Positions 24,501 to 39,500 of a DNA stretch of 64,000 nucleotides are shown here, piece by piece (within the stretch, counting starts at the first letter, position 1; each line of letters starts with the position of its first letter). The position numbers were made by a program, and so were the translations under genes. Source of the DNA: Sisyra terminalis (lineage: Eukaryota; Arthropoda; Insecta; Neuroptera; Sisyridae); NCBI GenBank assembly GCA_958496175.1, contig OY292278.1:31744001-31808000 (forward strand), in the 5' to 3' direction. Under the pieces are notes generated by a model. The model did no database searches. It was not told the origin of the DNA and saw only the letters and a list, made by a program, of their open reading frames with translations.

Positions 24501-27500
24501 ATAACCTCTGAATAAATAAAGAGGAGATGATAATTTCATACCATTCTCTTAACGTGGTAAAAAATTGGCATATCTAGTGATCTATAGCAGTGGGGTAGCG
24601 TGTGATTTCGCCGCCCGGGTCGACTGAAAATTCACCGCTCCCTATTTTCATCATTAGTCATAAAAATTGGTAAAAAGTCCTTAAACTCTTTAATTCCTTA
24701 AATTTTTTTTATTCTTTGTGTATTTCTCAAAGCGAAATCTTTTATTGAATTATCAATGCCAATTTGCCGTTCCTGTTTCGTGTGCCGCCCAGGATCAGAA
24801 CACCCTCGGCACCTATCACGTTACACTACTGATCCATAGTATGCTATTTAATTATATTCTTTTCAATTTTCGGTAATAAGTAATTTTGGTAAAGCAAGCC
24901 ATTCACGCTCCAACTTGCAGTCCAACTTATGGTCAGACTTTCGAAGTTGGATCTAAAGTCGGGCCGTGAATGGTGTTGTTGGAAATTGGATGTCTAGTTG
25001 GACTAGTCGGATCATTTAGAGCAACAACTATAAGATCCAACTAGTAGTCCGATTAGTTGGACTGTAAGTCGGAGCGTGAATGGCCTGCTTAATTTGTTGT
25101 ATTTTCGGTAATAAGTAATGACTAAAAACTTTTGGATTTTCCATGCTTTTGTCCAAATATACTAAATGCAGACTTTGCACAAGTATAAGATTAAGATATT
25201 CGTTCATATTGAATGAATAAAATGAAAATTTAAATAGCTAGTGAAATACAAACCTATCTTTATTTCCTTAAGCTAAAAATATATAATACTGAACATTTTA
25301 TTTTATCGGTCCTACATTTGTTCTATCACTAAGATATGAATAACAATTGAGCAATAAAATAAATTAGCTTTTAAGAAATCAAGATTAAAAATCACATACC
25401 TGAACAATACGTAACTCCAACTAAAATCGATAAAATCCACGCGGTTTCTCCTTTCCCCGAATCGAAATAAGTCAAAAATTGTATATAAAATACCCCAAAC
25501 GAATACGTAACCCCATCAGCTGTAAATAAAAAGAAAAATCCGGTTAAATACTATCACTTAAGAAATGACGAAAAAACACAAACATGATAATAAAATGTAT
25601 TATTTGTATATTTATAAAAATTTCTATATTTGATTACATAAAATGTTAATAGTTTAAGATAACTTATGAAACCTTTTCAGAATTTTTATGTGAGTCAACA
25701 TGAAACATAGTCGTTACAAACAAATAAATCACTTCAATAATATTTTCAATTTAATTTCATAATGATTTGGTGCTTCAATTGGATTTTATACATAGTTCAA
25801 AGAAATATTTAAAAATATATGTCATTTGTGTTATTTGTTAAGGTTTTGATTTGAGAAATATCATAATAGATCAACATCCCATTGTGAACCCCTTCATTGA
25901 TATTTTAGCCCCCTAGGCGTTTCCACCTCTTTCCTAATCAAGCGAATAGTACTGATAAATTATTTAAAAATACATCGCAGATATTAAATAAATATATACA
26001 AATTTAATTCATTTGTCATTAGTGTTTTTTGTTTGTTTTCATGCATTTCAACTTTTTTGGCAATTTAATTTAAATTACGACAAGGAATGTCGTTGTTGAA
26101 ATTGAAGTTTTGAAATCAGTATTTGGCGTTCAGTAGATCAAAGAAATCTTAAAAATAATTAATTGGTGTTGAATTTTATTGACTTAGTAATGCTTTTATT
26201 GTAGAGCAAAATCATTACGTTGCTGTGACAATTTTTTTATGTAGGTAATTTTTTGAGTTTACATCGTTTTTCAATTTTTTTACTGAAATTTATTTACTAT
26301 TGCTTTATAGAGATTCAATAATTCAGTAAACGGATAACAAAATTTGCTTTTTACTGGATTTAATTCCAATACATGGCTATAAATTCCATAAAGGTCAAAT
26401 TAAGTACTTGTCTACAAGTACTTTTTTTTTTTCACTGACTTTAAATAGTTTATACTGTGTAAACAATTGATAAAATATATTGTAGTTTATTTTATGAAAT
26501 ATAATTAACAAAAGTAAGCTTAGGTAGTTACTTGTTATTGTAGTTAATTAGTGTTTATGGAATGATTTTTATATATTATTATATTAAATTATACTACATA
26601 AATTGGACCACAATATATTTTATATACTGTTTTAACAGTATAACTGATCAAAGTCAGCGAAAAAATCTTATTTGTTTAAGCTTATGTATTTTAATAAAAG
26701 TTTAAACAAAATATAGGAATGAAGTACGGCCGTATTTCGATTGCCAAACAAACTTTATCAGTGGTCATCAAGTAATATTAGATCTTTCCGTTACTGTTAT
26801 ATAACTCATTACGTACTATCAGATACATCACTACTTGGTGGCCACTGATTAAGATGATTTCTTGGCAATAGAAATAAGAAAAGGAAGGAAGTATTAAGTA
26901 CAAAGTTAAACAGGATTAAGTAGTAGTTACTACAGTTTTGTCAATATTAGCTTACGCTCTATTCAGGGAACATGAAATTAAGCATGCTATATTTATATGA
27001 TGGGATAGAAGTGTGTTTCCGTCTTAAATTGTGATCTCGGTTCGTCCCTAAGTCGAGACAAGAATAGAACATGGGAGATTGAGATGCGATTACCGTTTTC
27101 AAACCTCAAGTTAAAATGAAAATAATATTTTATATAGTTTAATGATAATGCCATATTGTATAAACAATATATAAAATATATTGTAGTCTAGTTTATGAAG
27201 CATAATTTGTAAAAGGTTAAAATGAATTTATGACATATTTCCCCCTGATACGTATTTTTATTGCCAAGCAACCTTCATCAGTGGTCATCAAGTAGTACTG
27301 GATCTCAGTTATCGAAAAAAAAATTAAAATAGATACTCCAGAGGTTTTAATCAAAAACATTAAAAATACTCGGAAAGACTGAACAAACATTCGAACAAAC
27401 TAGCACTAAACCTACTGGATAATCGTGAGACTAAAAGAAAACTACAAAGGTAGAATACAATCGATTCACCCGGTAGCTAAAATATTAACTAAATTAGCAC

Positions 27501-30500
27501 TATGGATTCAGCCTGCTGGTAGCTGAGTGGTTATAAAGCGTTATAAAGCGACGGTAAATAACAATTTAAAAAAAAATAACCAATTAATTTTCTAAATAAA
27601 ATTCAATTGATGAATCGTAAAAATGCTTTAAACAATAACAAATTAATTTATATTTGAAAATATGTGTACAACTGTACACTTTATTATATTCTACAATATA
27701 CAATTCTAAAGTGTGTATACAATGTGATACATAATAATATTATATCTTATTATAACTTAAGAGAAGACTAAGTCATAATTTACAACATCATATTAACATT
27801 TGCCAATTTAGTATATTATCATTTGTATAAGCCTGTTATCATAGTATGTTTATAAATGTTTGTCATTCTTGTCATATTGTCATATTTGACTTCCTTCCAA
27901 TAATTAATTGTTAACGTATTTAAATACTAAATATAGATTGCGTATTTACACCACTGCTTTTGTTTGAAGAAAAGTTCATCTAAAGCCGTAAAAATAAAAT
28001 ATTAAAATATTCCAACATCTAATTTTACTTTGACATCACAGTCTAAGATTAGTAAGCCACGTGTTGAAATTTTAAAGGACTGCTTTGTTAATAATAATGG
28101 AAATTGAGTTACAGTTTGACTTAAAGCTGAAGTTTGTTACTTTGAAGCTTCTATAAAAGTTTATACCATAACTTATGCGCTAACTATCTATAATTTAATC
28201 AAAGTAATTTCATCACTATTATCGTTAATTTATAGTTTTATTATTTGCATATTTCAAGATTACACGCTGTAAGGCATTTAAAAAATATTATATATTGAAA
28301 ATTTTAATACAAATTTCATAAAAAAAAGATAAGTATTGGAGATCTGCAGGTTGCAGGCTGCAGCCAACTCGATGAATCCATTTTTTTTGTTTTTAAATAT
28401 TGTATAATAGTCATACAAGACATTTAATATTTGTTACTTAATTATGATTTGAAAATCATCTGAATTTAAAAAAAAAAAATAAAGCAAATAAAGTAATGTT
28501 AGATATTTTCGAAAGTATAAGTCTACATTATACAGTTCAAAATATGTTTCATTGTTTCTTGGCCTTCATTTTAGTTAAATACTTTCAATAACCATTTTTT
28601 AAAAAAAAAAGTCAAGAAAATATAAAGATAAATGATTTTATCATCAAAATAAAACATTGAACTTCAAAGCTTAATTTACACAGTGTAATCTAAGTGATAT
28701 TAGTATTTTTCCTTACAGTTTCTTAATCCTAATGGTGTTTATACTTCCAACAAAAAAATGAAAAACGTAGAAATTCTGTACAGATCAAAGGCCAATTTAA
28801 CGAAAATATGATGAATAAAATAATATTCTAGATAAGGTTTTATGGCTTATTAAAGTAACTTTTATCTTTGAATACGTAAAATGAAATGATTAAGAAAAAG
28901 AAAATTCTGGGATTCAAGTCAAACGGTTTCAATTAAGTGGAGATTACTTTATGATGGTTACGCTTTCCACAATGTTTTAGTTACTTTTGTATTTTAGATA
29001 CTTTTCAGTATCTAAGTAATCTTTTGTATCTTCAGATAATTTTTTCTTACAACTCTACCAAATATATATGTATATATTTTTTTGAAGAATAATATAATAC
29101 TAGGTCAATAAAATTGTTTATTTTGCATATATTTTAATATTTTCAATCGATTTTTTTTTTAAAAACTTGTATAAATTAGCTTTTTTACATGGAAAACTTA
29201 TAGTTCATTTCTTTCAGCAAGAAAAAACTTACCGATATACCGATTGGGTATCGGAATATCTCCTGAATTTGACGAATTACGTTTCTGCCGTTCTTGTTTA
29301 ACTAGTAGAGTTCTTAACAGAGTTTGCATATTCATAAGATTAAAATAGTTTATAATTATTTTAATTGAGTTATAAATTCAAAAAATTTGGCAAAATTTAA
29401 AAGAATAGTTAATTCGTCGCAAGGTAGCGGAAAATTAAAAAGCGTAACCGACTTCCGTTACAAAAATCGAAACATCAATTGTTTTCTTCCTTCTCATGAC
29501 GCCTCTAAAGAAGAATAACTTCGTAAAATTTATTTTGATAATTTAAATTTTTTTTAAGCTGATAATTCAAAAGGAAGTTAACCTAGGTACCTACTATAAA
29601 AGTTCGGCGTTTATTTTTGTATCCAATTTGATAATTTCGCTATAAGATTAGAAAAAAAATAGAAATGGGCTATAAATTTCTTCAATAGATCATTTATGTA
29701 TTGATCGATTGATCGATAAAGAAAATTATTAAAATGAGGAAAAAATAATTTTTAGTTATAAAAATTTTGTTTTTCGCAGAAATAGTTTTAACTTTAATGA
29801 GCAAATGAGAGTCCGAAAACGATGGGTGTACTTTAGGTCTTCTGTGACGTCACAGTACGCATCAGTACACGAATTGATACCAAGATATAAACTGATTATT
29901 GAGTGATTACTATAGAAACAATAATAATTTACATAGTTTTTGTAATTTTTCACAATTTTTCGCCTTGGAAAACTATTTTACACCCTAAAAATTACTATAA
30001 ATTTTTTCCTTAGTAATAGAGATTGTGTTCATTGTAAATGGTATAAACCATTTACATAATGTTTAAACGATTCAAATCACCTTTTCCTTTGTTACGTATC
30101 CTCTGTTTCGTATTGTGACGTCATTTTAATGTCGGGCCAATAGAAGCTTGTCTTTGGCATTTTAAATTTAGCGATATTTTTTTGCATTGTTAAATGACTA
30201 ATGAAGCCATTCATTTTGAAAATGGCCTAAATCCATTTCAAGGATAATCCATACGACAACTTTTGATATGCTGATACATCAGATTAAGCTGATATTGGTA
30301 TTATTAAAATTTTACAAACTATTGATATGATAATTACAAATTATTGATATGAGTTTTCGATCAACTGTTAGGTACTAACTTCTTTGATTGCGAAATTTAT
30401 GTATTTATTGTTGCAAACAATAGTAGCTATATGAGCTATTCTTGAAATGGAATTAGACCACTTTCAAAATAAACGGCTCATTTCTTAAATTTGATTAATT

Positions 30501-33500
30501 AAAGTTAAGAATTAGAAATTACGAAAAGAGCAACTTTTATGATATTAGATTTGAATTAGCAAAAAAATCGCGAATTAAACTAAAAACAAAGAAGAAAATG
30601 GAACATTACTAGATATTGATATCGCTAAAAGGAACATGAGTCACCAATTTAATTTATTATTTGAAAACTATTAACTTTCTGGGTCACTTTCATAGCCCAA
30701 CATTGTCAAAACTGACAAATGGCAATAATTGGAAACTGAATGAAAACAAAATGATAGTTGAAACCAATGACAACAATCAGTTAGTTGAAAATTGAGAGAA
30801 TAATTATTATATCTGTATTACACTCACATGTGTTTGCATTCTTTGTTCTCTGTCTTTGTCGCCATAGATACATTTGCCTGTTATATTGACATTAAAAGTG
30901 AAAATTGTGTTCAAAATTTTATTATATTTTAGTTATCACAAACTACTAATTACAGATGAACTATTTCAGGCACTACCGGAATATACTATGGCAGTGGATT
31001 ATTTTTTTTTTAAATTACGATATATGATAAAATCAAAAATTATTCAAGATATTAGTTATAAAATTAACAATAAAGTTATGAAATAATTTTAAGTGAGTTT
31101 ATCAAATGGAAAAGTGACTTTTCACTCTTTTGTATAATGTAGGCACCTACATATACCTATATTAAATCTGGGAGACCTTGTGTGAAGCCTACGTCTTTTC
31201 GCGTTAACAATATAACTATATATCATAACACTTGTAATACTTTCACGTAGACAATTAAGAACTGAGAAATTGCAAGGGTAATTATTTTGAAAGTATTTTT
31301 TTCTTAATGTGCTTTTTGGTCCACATATGTGAGTTATAGTTTATAATCAAGGCTACCATTTCTTTCATTCAATTTGTTGATCATTATATTGCGTTGATGC
31401 AATTTCAGATGCATTTCGAAACGTTTTTATGATATGCATTATTTAAAACAAAATCACTGCTATTGCTGCGATGCCAAAGAAATTATTTCTCTATATTTAT
31501 AATGCAGCGCAATAATTAATTTAATGAATTTTTCGTTTGTTTTCTTAAGTGGGCGAATTGAGTGTAATAAACTTGCATGTTCATAATACGTCTCAATAAA
31601 AATAAATACATGTACAGATATAATTTATTTTAAAGTTGCAAAAAAATTACCTTTTGTTACACAGATTTTGAAATTGAAATGAGAATTGAAAATGTACATT
31701 GAGTTAATTAATAATGTAATCAGTTATAATTAATGTTGGCGATATGATTGCAATAACTCTAAACTAATACTGAAACCAATTAGATTGATAAAGTGCAATA
31801 ATGTAGAGGGAAAAAATATATTTGTGGATTATTGAGAAAGTTTGTGCTCATTGAAATCGTTTTTTTTTAATAAACAAGTGAACTCGTGCGATATCTTTTT
31901 TTCTACTACAGTGAGCTCTGGCTAATTTTAACGTCTTTGAGTCTAAATTCTGAATAACTTAACTACTTTGCTGTCTTGGAATTTCCATTAACAGAAAAAA
32001 ACAAGTAAAAATAGCTTATGTAATAAGAATTTTAGGATAAATCAAATTTCTTAACAGTGTACTGGTGGCCGAGTGGTCAAGGATGCTGCTCCAAAATTGG
32101 TAGGCGTTGTATTGAATAAATTTTCGATATTTCTCGATTTACGGGCTTTTATTAACTCTAGAGCCACAAAAGACAGTAGTTATAAAGATACAGTAAATAA
32201 CAATAAAAAAGAAATTGTAATGGTCGTTTTAGTTGGAATTCATTAAATATGTTCTTACTCAATTTAATATTGTTTTACTTTGTTCAATCTATAGAGTAAT
32301 TGATTGTAGTCACTACTATATAGACGACAATTCAATTTAACAATAATGTTTTTTTTTACTTTGAAATTTATAAACCAACAATAGACTTAATGTACATGAT
32401 TTAAAAGCAATTTTAAATGTTTTAAAAATATTATAAACTAATATAAAAACATAATATAGCTGTTTTTAGTTAGAAATTACGATGTTATTATTGTAATATC
32501 ATGCGTGTATTATTTAATACATCCAAGCCTCGTATAACACGGTTATATTGTTCCACAAATATTTCGTGTAATACAAATCCGTGTTAAACAAGTTTTGAAG
32601 TTCATTCAAAATTAGGGTTTGCGTTCCAAAAAACAAATCGAAGATAGTTTATATCAATATTTACTTTATTTTTTTAATAAAAATTTATGAATTTACATTA
32701 TTGAAAAAAAAAACTGTAATAACACATATAATTTTTCTAATTATAATCTTGTATTTTATATATGGATATTGATATATGTATAGTCATCTTTATTACTCTT
32801 TTTTGTATAGTCTTCCCTTTTTTCTTCTTTTTTAATATGTTCATATTAAGTTTATTAATGTAAAAAGCCCTATATAAATAAATAAATATAATCATCATCG
32901 CTATCACTTCGAATAATTCTTAATTTATACTCTTTTTTGACATTGGTTATGAGCTTTCATCATCAGAGAAAGACTCTGCATTTCTTGTGGTTTTAGCCTT
33001 CGAAAAATCGGTAAAAAGGGATTATCTGGTTTTAGCGTATAAATCTGTACGTATTTCCTTATAAGGTTCCAAAATCTGTTATAATTCCCTCTAGAATTAT
33101 TAACTTCTTTCCATCATAGGATCCTTTTCCATAAAAATAATCTATTTGTTTTTCTAAAACTGTGTTATAAAAACATGTTGTACAAATTTATGTTACAATT
33201 TATTCATCCATGTTATATAAAACCGTGTTATACGAGACCCGAGTATATATAAAACTTCTAAATAGGATACCTCAGAAACCACAGAAAGTTAAACGAAAAG
33301 ATCAAGTAAGATACAAATAATTATTTCTTTTATATTTTTTTAAGAATTTTTTAAATTTTCATTTGTTTATTTTTGTACAACACGTTTCATCGGTTTCCCA
33401 ACTTCTTCAGGTACTAATATAAGTACTTGAACGACCGAGTTCAACTCGGATTGAAATTCCATTCAAATATGTTTTGGCTATGTGGAAGTATTAGATATAC

Positions 33501-36500
33501 AAACGAAAGATATTTAACACGTATTATAAAGGTCAATAATTATTATTATTTGTTTTAGTTAATAACAGTGACTATGGGGGTAATACTTTAAAAAAAATGC
33601 AAATCTAAAAGCTGAAGTCCATAATATCAAAATATCATTTTGACAATGCAACTCGATAATAGATTGTTTTTTATTTTAAAAATAATTGACAGATAACTAT
33701 TTGAATAACAATTGAAACCAATTGTTATATGTTAGTCTATATTCATACCATATATACATACAATACGTATATGTATGCATACCTATACACATATAATATG
33801 ATTTTACAACATAGATATTCATTATATACACACATCAACAGATGGCGCATTTTTTTTCCGTTTTTCGTGAAAATTTGCGTTTTTCCATAGAAGACAACTT
33901 TACAGATAAACTTTAAAATCAAAACTCTATTAAATTTCAAATTTTCATCAAAATCGTTAGAGCCGTTTTCAAAAACCAAAGCACATACATTACATACAAG
34001 AATAGCTCGTATAATATAATAGGCTTGTATAATAGGTCAAGAAGCTTAGAATAAGGAAAGTTATCAGATAGAAAAAAGGGATCAATTGTCACCTTTGGAC
34101 ATAAATGATTCCCAATCTAGTGTATCAATCAATTATTTCGAGTTTTGAATGTTAAGATAACTTTTTGGCCACTTTGTATATGGATAACTCTTTTTACTGA
34201 AAGTAACTTATTTTTGGAGATTTTGCATACGAATTTTATGTTTTTCATGAATGTTGACGTTCTATTTCTATCCCATACACATATTAAAAATGTGTTTAAA
34301 CTCGTCACAATATTTACAATCATTCGTTTCACAAGCCATTTATTTTGTCTTTTTTGCCTCATAAAAATATGTAAGAAACTAGTTTAAGGTTAAACCAAGA
34401 ATCTGGGTTAATTCTTGAACTAATAAAATCGATGAAAAATTGCTTATTTTAATAAGACGAAATAAATGTTAGGGGTATCTAACAATAACATTTTTTTCAT
34501 CAAAAAATGAGTTTGAAGTACTATATGTACTACATAGGCTACATATGTAGGTATTCGTATGGTATGGGATAAACTCATTGACCGACATCCGACGTCTATT
34601 TTGAAACGTAAGAGAATCAGAGCAATGCACTTACTTATACAAGATGCACTTTACTAAGAGTAAATAAAAAAAAAGAAAAGAATTCTCGTCTCGATCCACT
34701 GAAATGTAAACTTAGAAAATATTCTAGAAATTTTCCTACTTTGTAAAGTCTTTGTAAATAGTCTTACTTTGTTGCACCATAAGTTGTGCTATAATTCTCA
34801 TTAAGTGTATTTCCTACAGTGAGGTTTTATTGGATTATAAAAAATTGCGTAACTTCAACACTTATTTTTAACCAGCATTAGATAATTAATATAAATTGCG
34901 TTATAAAATAACGAAAAGAGCAGATGTTTGAACTCCTTTGTATATGTAAACTTGATTATTTAAACTGCCTAATCTTAGTAAGATATACAATCATTGCGTC
35001 TTAAATTTTAATAAAATAACTAGTAAAACTTAAAGTAAACATTTCGAGTTCATCTAAGCAACAATTTATAAAATAATTTTGAACACTTTTAGTTTGGTCA
35101 ATCGATTGCGAAAACGTTTGCACTTGCCAACCAATTACAAAGATATATAGTAAAGATAAACTCTACCAAAAATGTTTAAGTGAAAAAAGCGGCTAATTTG
35201 ATAAACCAGACGTCTGGAATTTTTGAGTGGACCAATAAATATGTCTCAAATCCTTTGTAGTTTTAGATCTAATTTGAAATAGGATAATGGATGGTTTCTA
35301 TTGTTCTCCTTTCTTTGGTTATTCCCTTATTACTGAGAATCGCGATCATTAGCAACTTATGTCGTAAGTGCCTTCCATTTCCTACAATTCCAGGCTTTAT
35401 TTACGGATCCATAAAAATAAGTGCCAGTGGCGTTTTAGACCACAGAGATATAGTATTCTCTATGTGGTCAAGAACTTCAAAACCGGTAGGTGCTGGATTC
35501 GACTTTTGTACCGAGCAAATTTTCTATATTTCTCGATACGATGTTTCCATGGCCCAAGAATAGCTAAAAACCATGGTAGTTATTAGCTCTACATGAAGCC
35601 ATGGTTTGGGAAGTAAAACTGACATAAGCGTCTCCAGTGGTCAGTTTAGGCGTTAAAATAGGTTATTTATCAATAAAATTGAAAGCAAAGACAGGGGAGA
35701 ATTTTTAATTTGTTTTATTTTCATAAATATAACGAAAATGAGACACCAGAGTTGTTGTATTGTGAATTGTAAAAATACCTGCAAGAAAAACGAATGTAAA
35801 TTTTGTAAATTTCGACGACCAAATGGAAAATAAATCCAAGAAATCAAACGATAACTACAGTTAGAAGATGAAAATAAGTAATATAATCTTAATTTTATCA
35901 ATTGGATGGACAATTCAAAGAATACCATACCTTTCCTAAATTTGTTAGTTTTGCAAAATTGATCATTTTTTTGAAGTCAGTAGTTATAGAAATTAAATTG
36001 ACTAATGCCTATTTTTACCTCGCTTCTATTGGTCACTTTGTTAGTTTGTAAGGTACAGAACTTATAATCTCATTTTGAACCACTTCCCAGCACTTCATTA
36101 TGCTGAATTTCAGCGCATCTTCTTATTCTCAATTACAACACATGAAATTATCGTTAAATTTAATTACTACTAAATATTTCTACCATTATTAAATATTTAA
36201 CTTTCAAAAAAACTCCTGCTGCCTACCTTCAAAGGCACATGTAAAATCATATATAATCATTTTGGTCAGATTGGTACACTTTATAGCGCAAATAGTAGTC
36301 AATATTAACTTATAGTAACTAATCGTGAAATATTCACAGATAAGTGAACAGATAAATAGCAAAAATTGGCAATTGAATAAAATCGAAAGGACAGTTGAAA
36401 CAAATGACAACAGCCAGTTAGTCCAAATGTGAAATAATGGTTAACAAAATTGATTAAAAATAAAAAAATATATTTGAAAGACAAAAAAAGATAAAATCAA

Positions 36501-39500
36501 AATATCAAAAACCTCGCTTGTATTGATCAAATGCTTTAAAAAGTCAAAAATAATTTATGAATCGAGTTCACCATTGATATTCAGGCGATATTCTCCAATT
36601 AATGAGAATCGTATTTATCGTATTATAATTGTGTATCAAAGCGAGGATAGCTTATGATTCTTATTAGTTGGCTAACAGGCCCGTAATTTCGATAGTACAC
36701 TCGGTACTAAGATTCAATTCATAAATTTGTTTTTTTACTTTTTAGTGCATTTCTGCAATACAATCGGTGTTTTTAAAGTTTTTTTAAAAGTATTTTCTAA
36801 TTTAATTTTAAATACTAAAAGTAATAATTTTTTTTATTATTATTTAATTATTTTATTTTTTTTTCCTTGTCATCCATTATTTTTGGAATTCGATATACAT
36901 ATAAAGTCTCTTAACCTTATGTTTACTGTACTTATCGTTATTTGTATTAATTATACTGGCATGCTTATGGTTAAATCAACATAAATACCAAGTTACAATT
37001 AAAATAAATTGTCACATATTTTTTTATGTGGATATATTTTTACTTTTTATAATAACTACTTATTATTCAGCAAATTGCTATTAACAAGCATATAAAAACA
37101 TACTCTTACAGCCACCAGTAGTTCATATTTTGTCTGGCGCTGCAGTCACTCACATAGCGATTAGATAGCTTATTATTTTACAGAAATATTATTTTATATA
37201 AAATGCTTGTTTACGATGGTGGTTATAACTTTTCCAGTCTAAATACTAATGAAATTATAAAGGAAGAAAAACATTTATTTTTTTCGAGTTTTCCAACTTA
37301 TTCCCTAGGCCAATGAAATTCTGTGGGCTTTCTAGATTTCCTAAGCCTCTGGACACTGATGAAAAAATATTTTATTGGCTTTATTGTAAAATATTTTCTT
37401 AAATTATCATTTTATTAAATTTTAAGATTGAATTTATCTAGTTTTACAACGGCCTCTATCATTCAAATATCAAATGCCATCATGTGACAATTTTTTAATC
37501 TCTTTACTTACATTTAAATGCTTTATAGCTGGTCTGGCATTGACGTTTATATTTATTTCAGTTATAATTTTTCTCGAATGAGTTTTTACTTTATGATATT
37601 TCTCAAACACGACACTTTTCCGGAAAATTGAAAATATAAATTATCATCATCGTTAAACATTTGCCGACTTTTACTTTCGTGAAGCTTGACGTTAAAAATA
37701 CATACTATCCATGTATTCAGATTAAAAGCTTTTAAAAAATTTCACCTGAATAAATATTTACAGTTTATATATTATTTTCAAAACTAATTAAATTTTAAAA
37801 TTTTAAATTACGTAATTTTAGCAAAAAATAAAGAAAGAAATTACGATTGGATAAATTATATCCTTAAGATATGTAAAAATAAACGAATTTGTGAGAAAAT
37901 TTTCAGTTTCCGTTTTTCGTATAGCGTATTCTGTTTTTATTGATGGAATTCACTTGAATCATAAAAAAACATTTCCGCTTTATATGAAAAACAATATTAG
38001 CAACGTCAAAAAAATTCTGCTCTCATTGTCAGTTGAAAAATGCTTTAAATCTTTGGAAAAATATAACGAAGCTGTCGAAAATACATACTATATTGACATC
38101 TTGACATGTTTTGATCGGAAACGAGCCATGAAGATTTTATAAGTGATATGGAATGCGACCATTTTAAACTTAGGTGAAATTTCAAGGAGAAATTAATACG
38201 TATTCATATACCTAATTTTCAATATTTTGCTAAGGAAAATCCGAATTTGACTTTTTGGCATTTTATTGTCAAAATACTAAAATAATAACTTTAAATTTCG
38301 AAATGCTATATCAACATACGAAAATTCAAAAACCATTAGGCCTAAAGAAAAGTATAAAAAGCAAATATAATTTTCTATGTAAAAATATTATGAATGAAAA
38401 GTGATACAGGGAAATAGTGCAAAATGTAAATTATTTGCATTATTCTTTACGTATAAATATTTGGTAAATTTTTAACATAGAATTTCAATAATTACGCAAA
38501 AAAATCTAAATTTCTAAAATTAATATTATCGCTGGGTAATAATTCAATTTATCAAAGTTTTTTCCTTGAATAAGGAATAATGTTCAAGGACAAAAATATA
38601 ATTATCTTTGTTATCTTTTCAAATTGAGTGGTGTAAAATATATGCAGATATCAACAGAAATACAATTATATTACATAAACAATTGATTGGCAAAAAATTA
38701 ATACTTCTGAAATAAAAAAGAATAACGATAAAATAAATGAATAAATAACAATTATGTATAACAAAAACAAAACATTTTGTTTACTATTTAAAATAAGATA
38801 TGAAAAAAATTAACGGTAAAAATATAAAATTAAATAATATTGCGATTAAATTTTTACCGGTGATATTTTATGTCAGAAATTTATGGATAGGAATTACGCA
38901 TTTGTTTTAGTATCAACAAATAAATACAATTTCCTAATTTTTCCAGCTATATTATTATCATATTCCCTGACTAAATTCAAAATTATTTATTTACTTTTAG
39001 AGAAAAATACTAATTATTACCGAAGCTACGGGTGAGCGAAAAGGGATGAAAATCGCCTTTTCTTTTTTTTACGTAAATAAAATTTTCTAATAAATATTAC
39101 CTACAGTTGAATATTTAGGAAAACTTTCAATTTAGAGTTAATTGTCGACCCGAAGGTCAAAAATAATTATTTTGAGGTTTTAGGAGTAACGCAACTATTG
39201 ATTACGATGTCTAAAACTAGATAAATCCAAAACCTCATAAAATTGAAATTAAAATCCATCTTTTTTAAAAATTATAATAAAAAGGTTGCTTTGTTTCCTT
39301 TTACTAGATAGGGATGTGAAATTGAAGAAGAAAAATCGATTTTTATTTTTTCAATTATAATTGATTTGGGATAATCGATTTTTATTAAAATATATAATAA
39401 TCGTAATAATATATATAACAATAATATTATATATAATAATAATCGTAATTGGAAAAATCATTTTTTCCGATTATTTGAAGCAATACCTGCTATTCTTTCT

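Larger units (their letters stand above)
20945..25399 (-). other. SLC16 intron 2
   Basis: 4.5 kb holding an inverted-repeat element (21131-21782), a reversed SINE (23526-23638), a hAT-like element (24588-24829) and a palindromic MITE (24892-25090). No nested gene was recognised. Confidence 0.6.

Noticed and set aside
37891..38142. 83-codon plus-strand frame as a small gene
   Set aside because: No recognisable motif or start context, and no splice partners; composition is that of AT-rich DNA.
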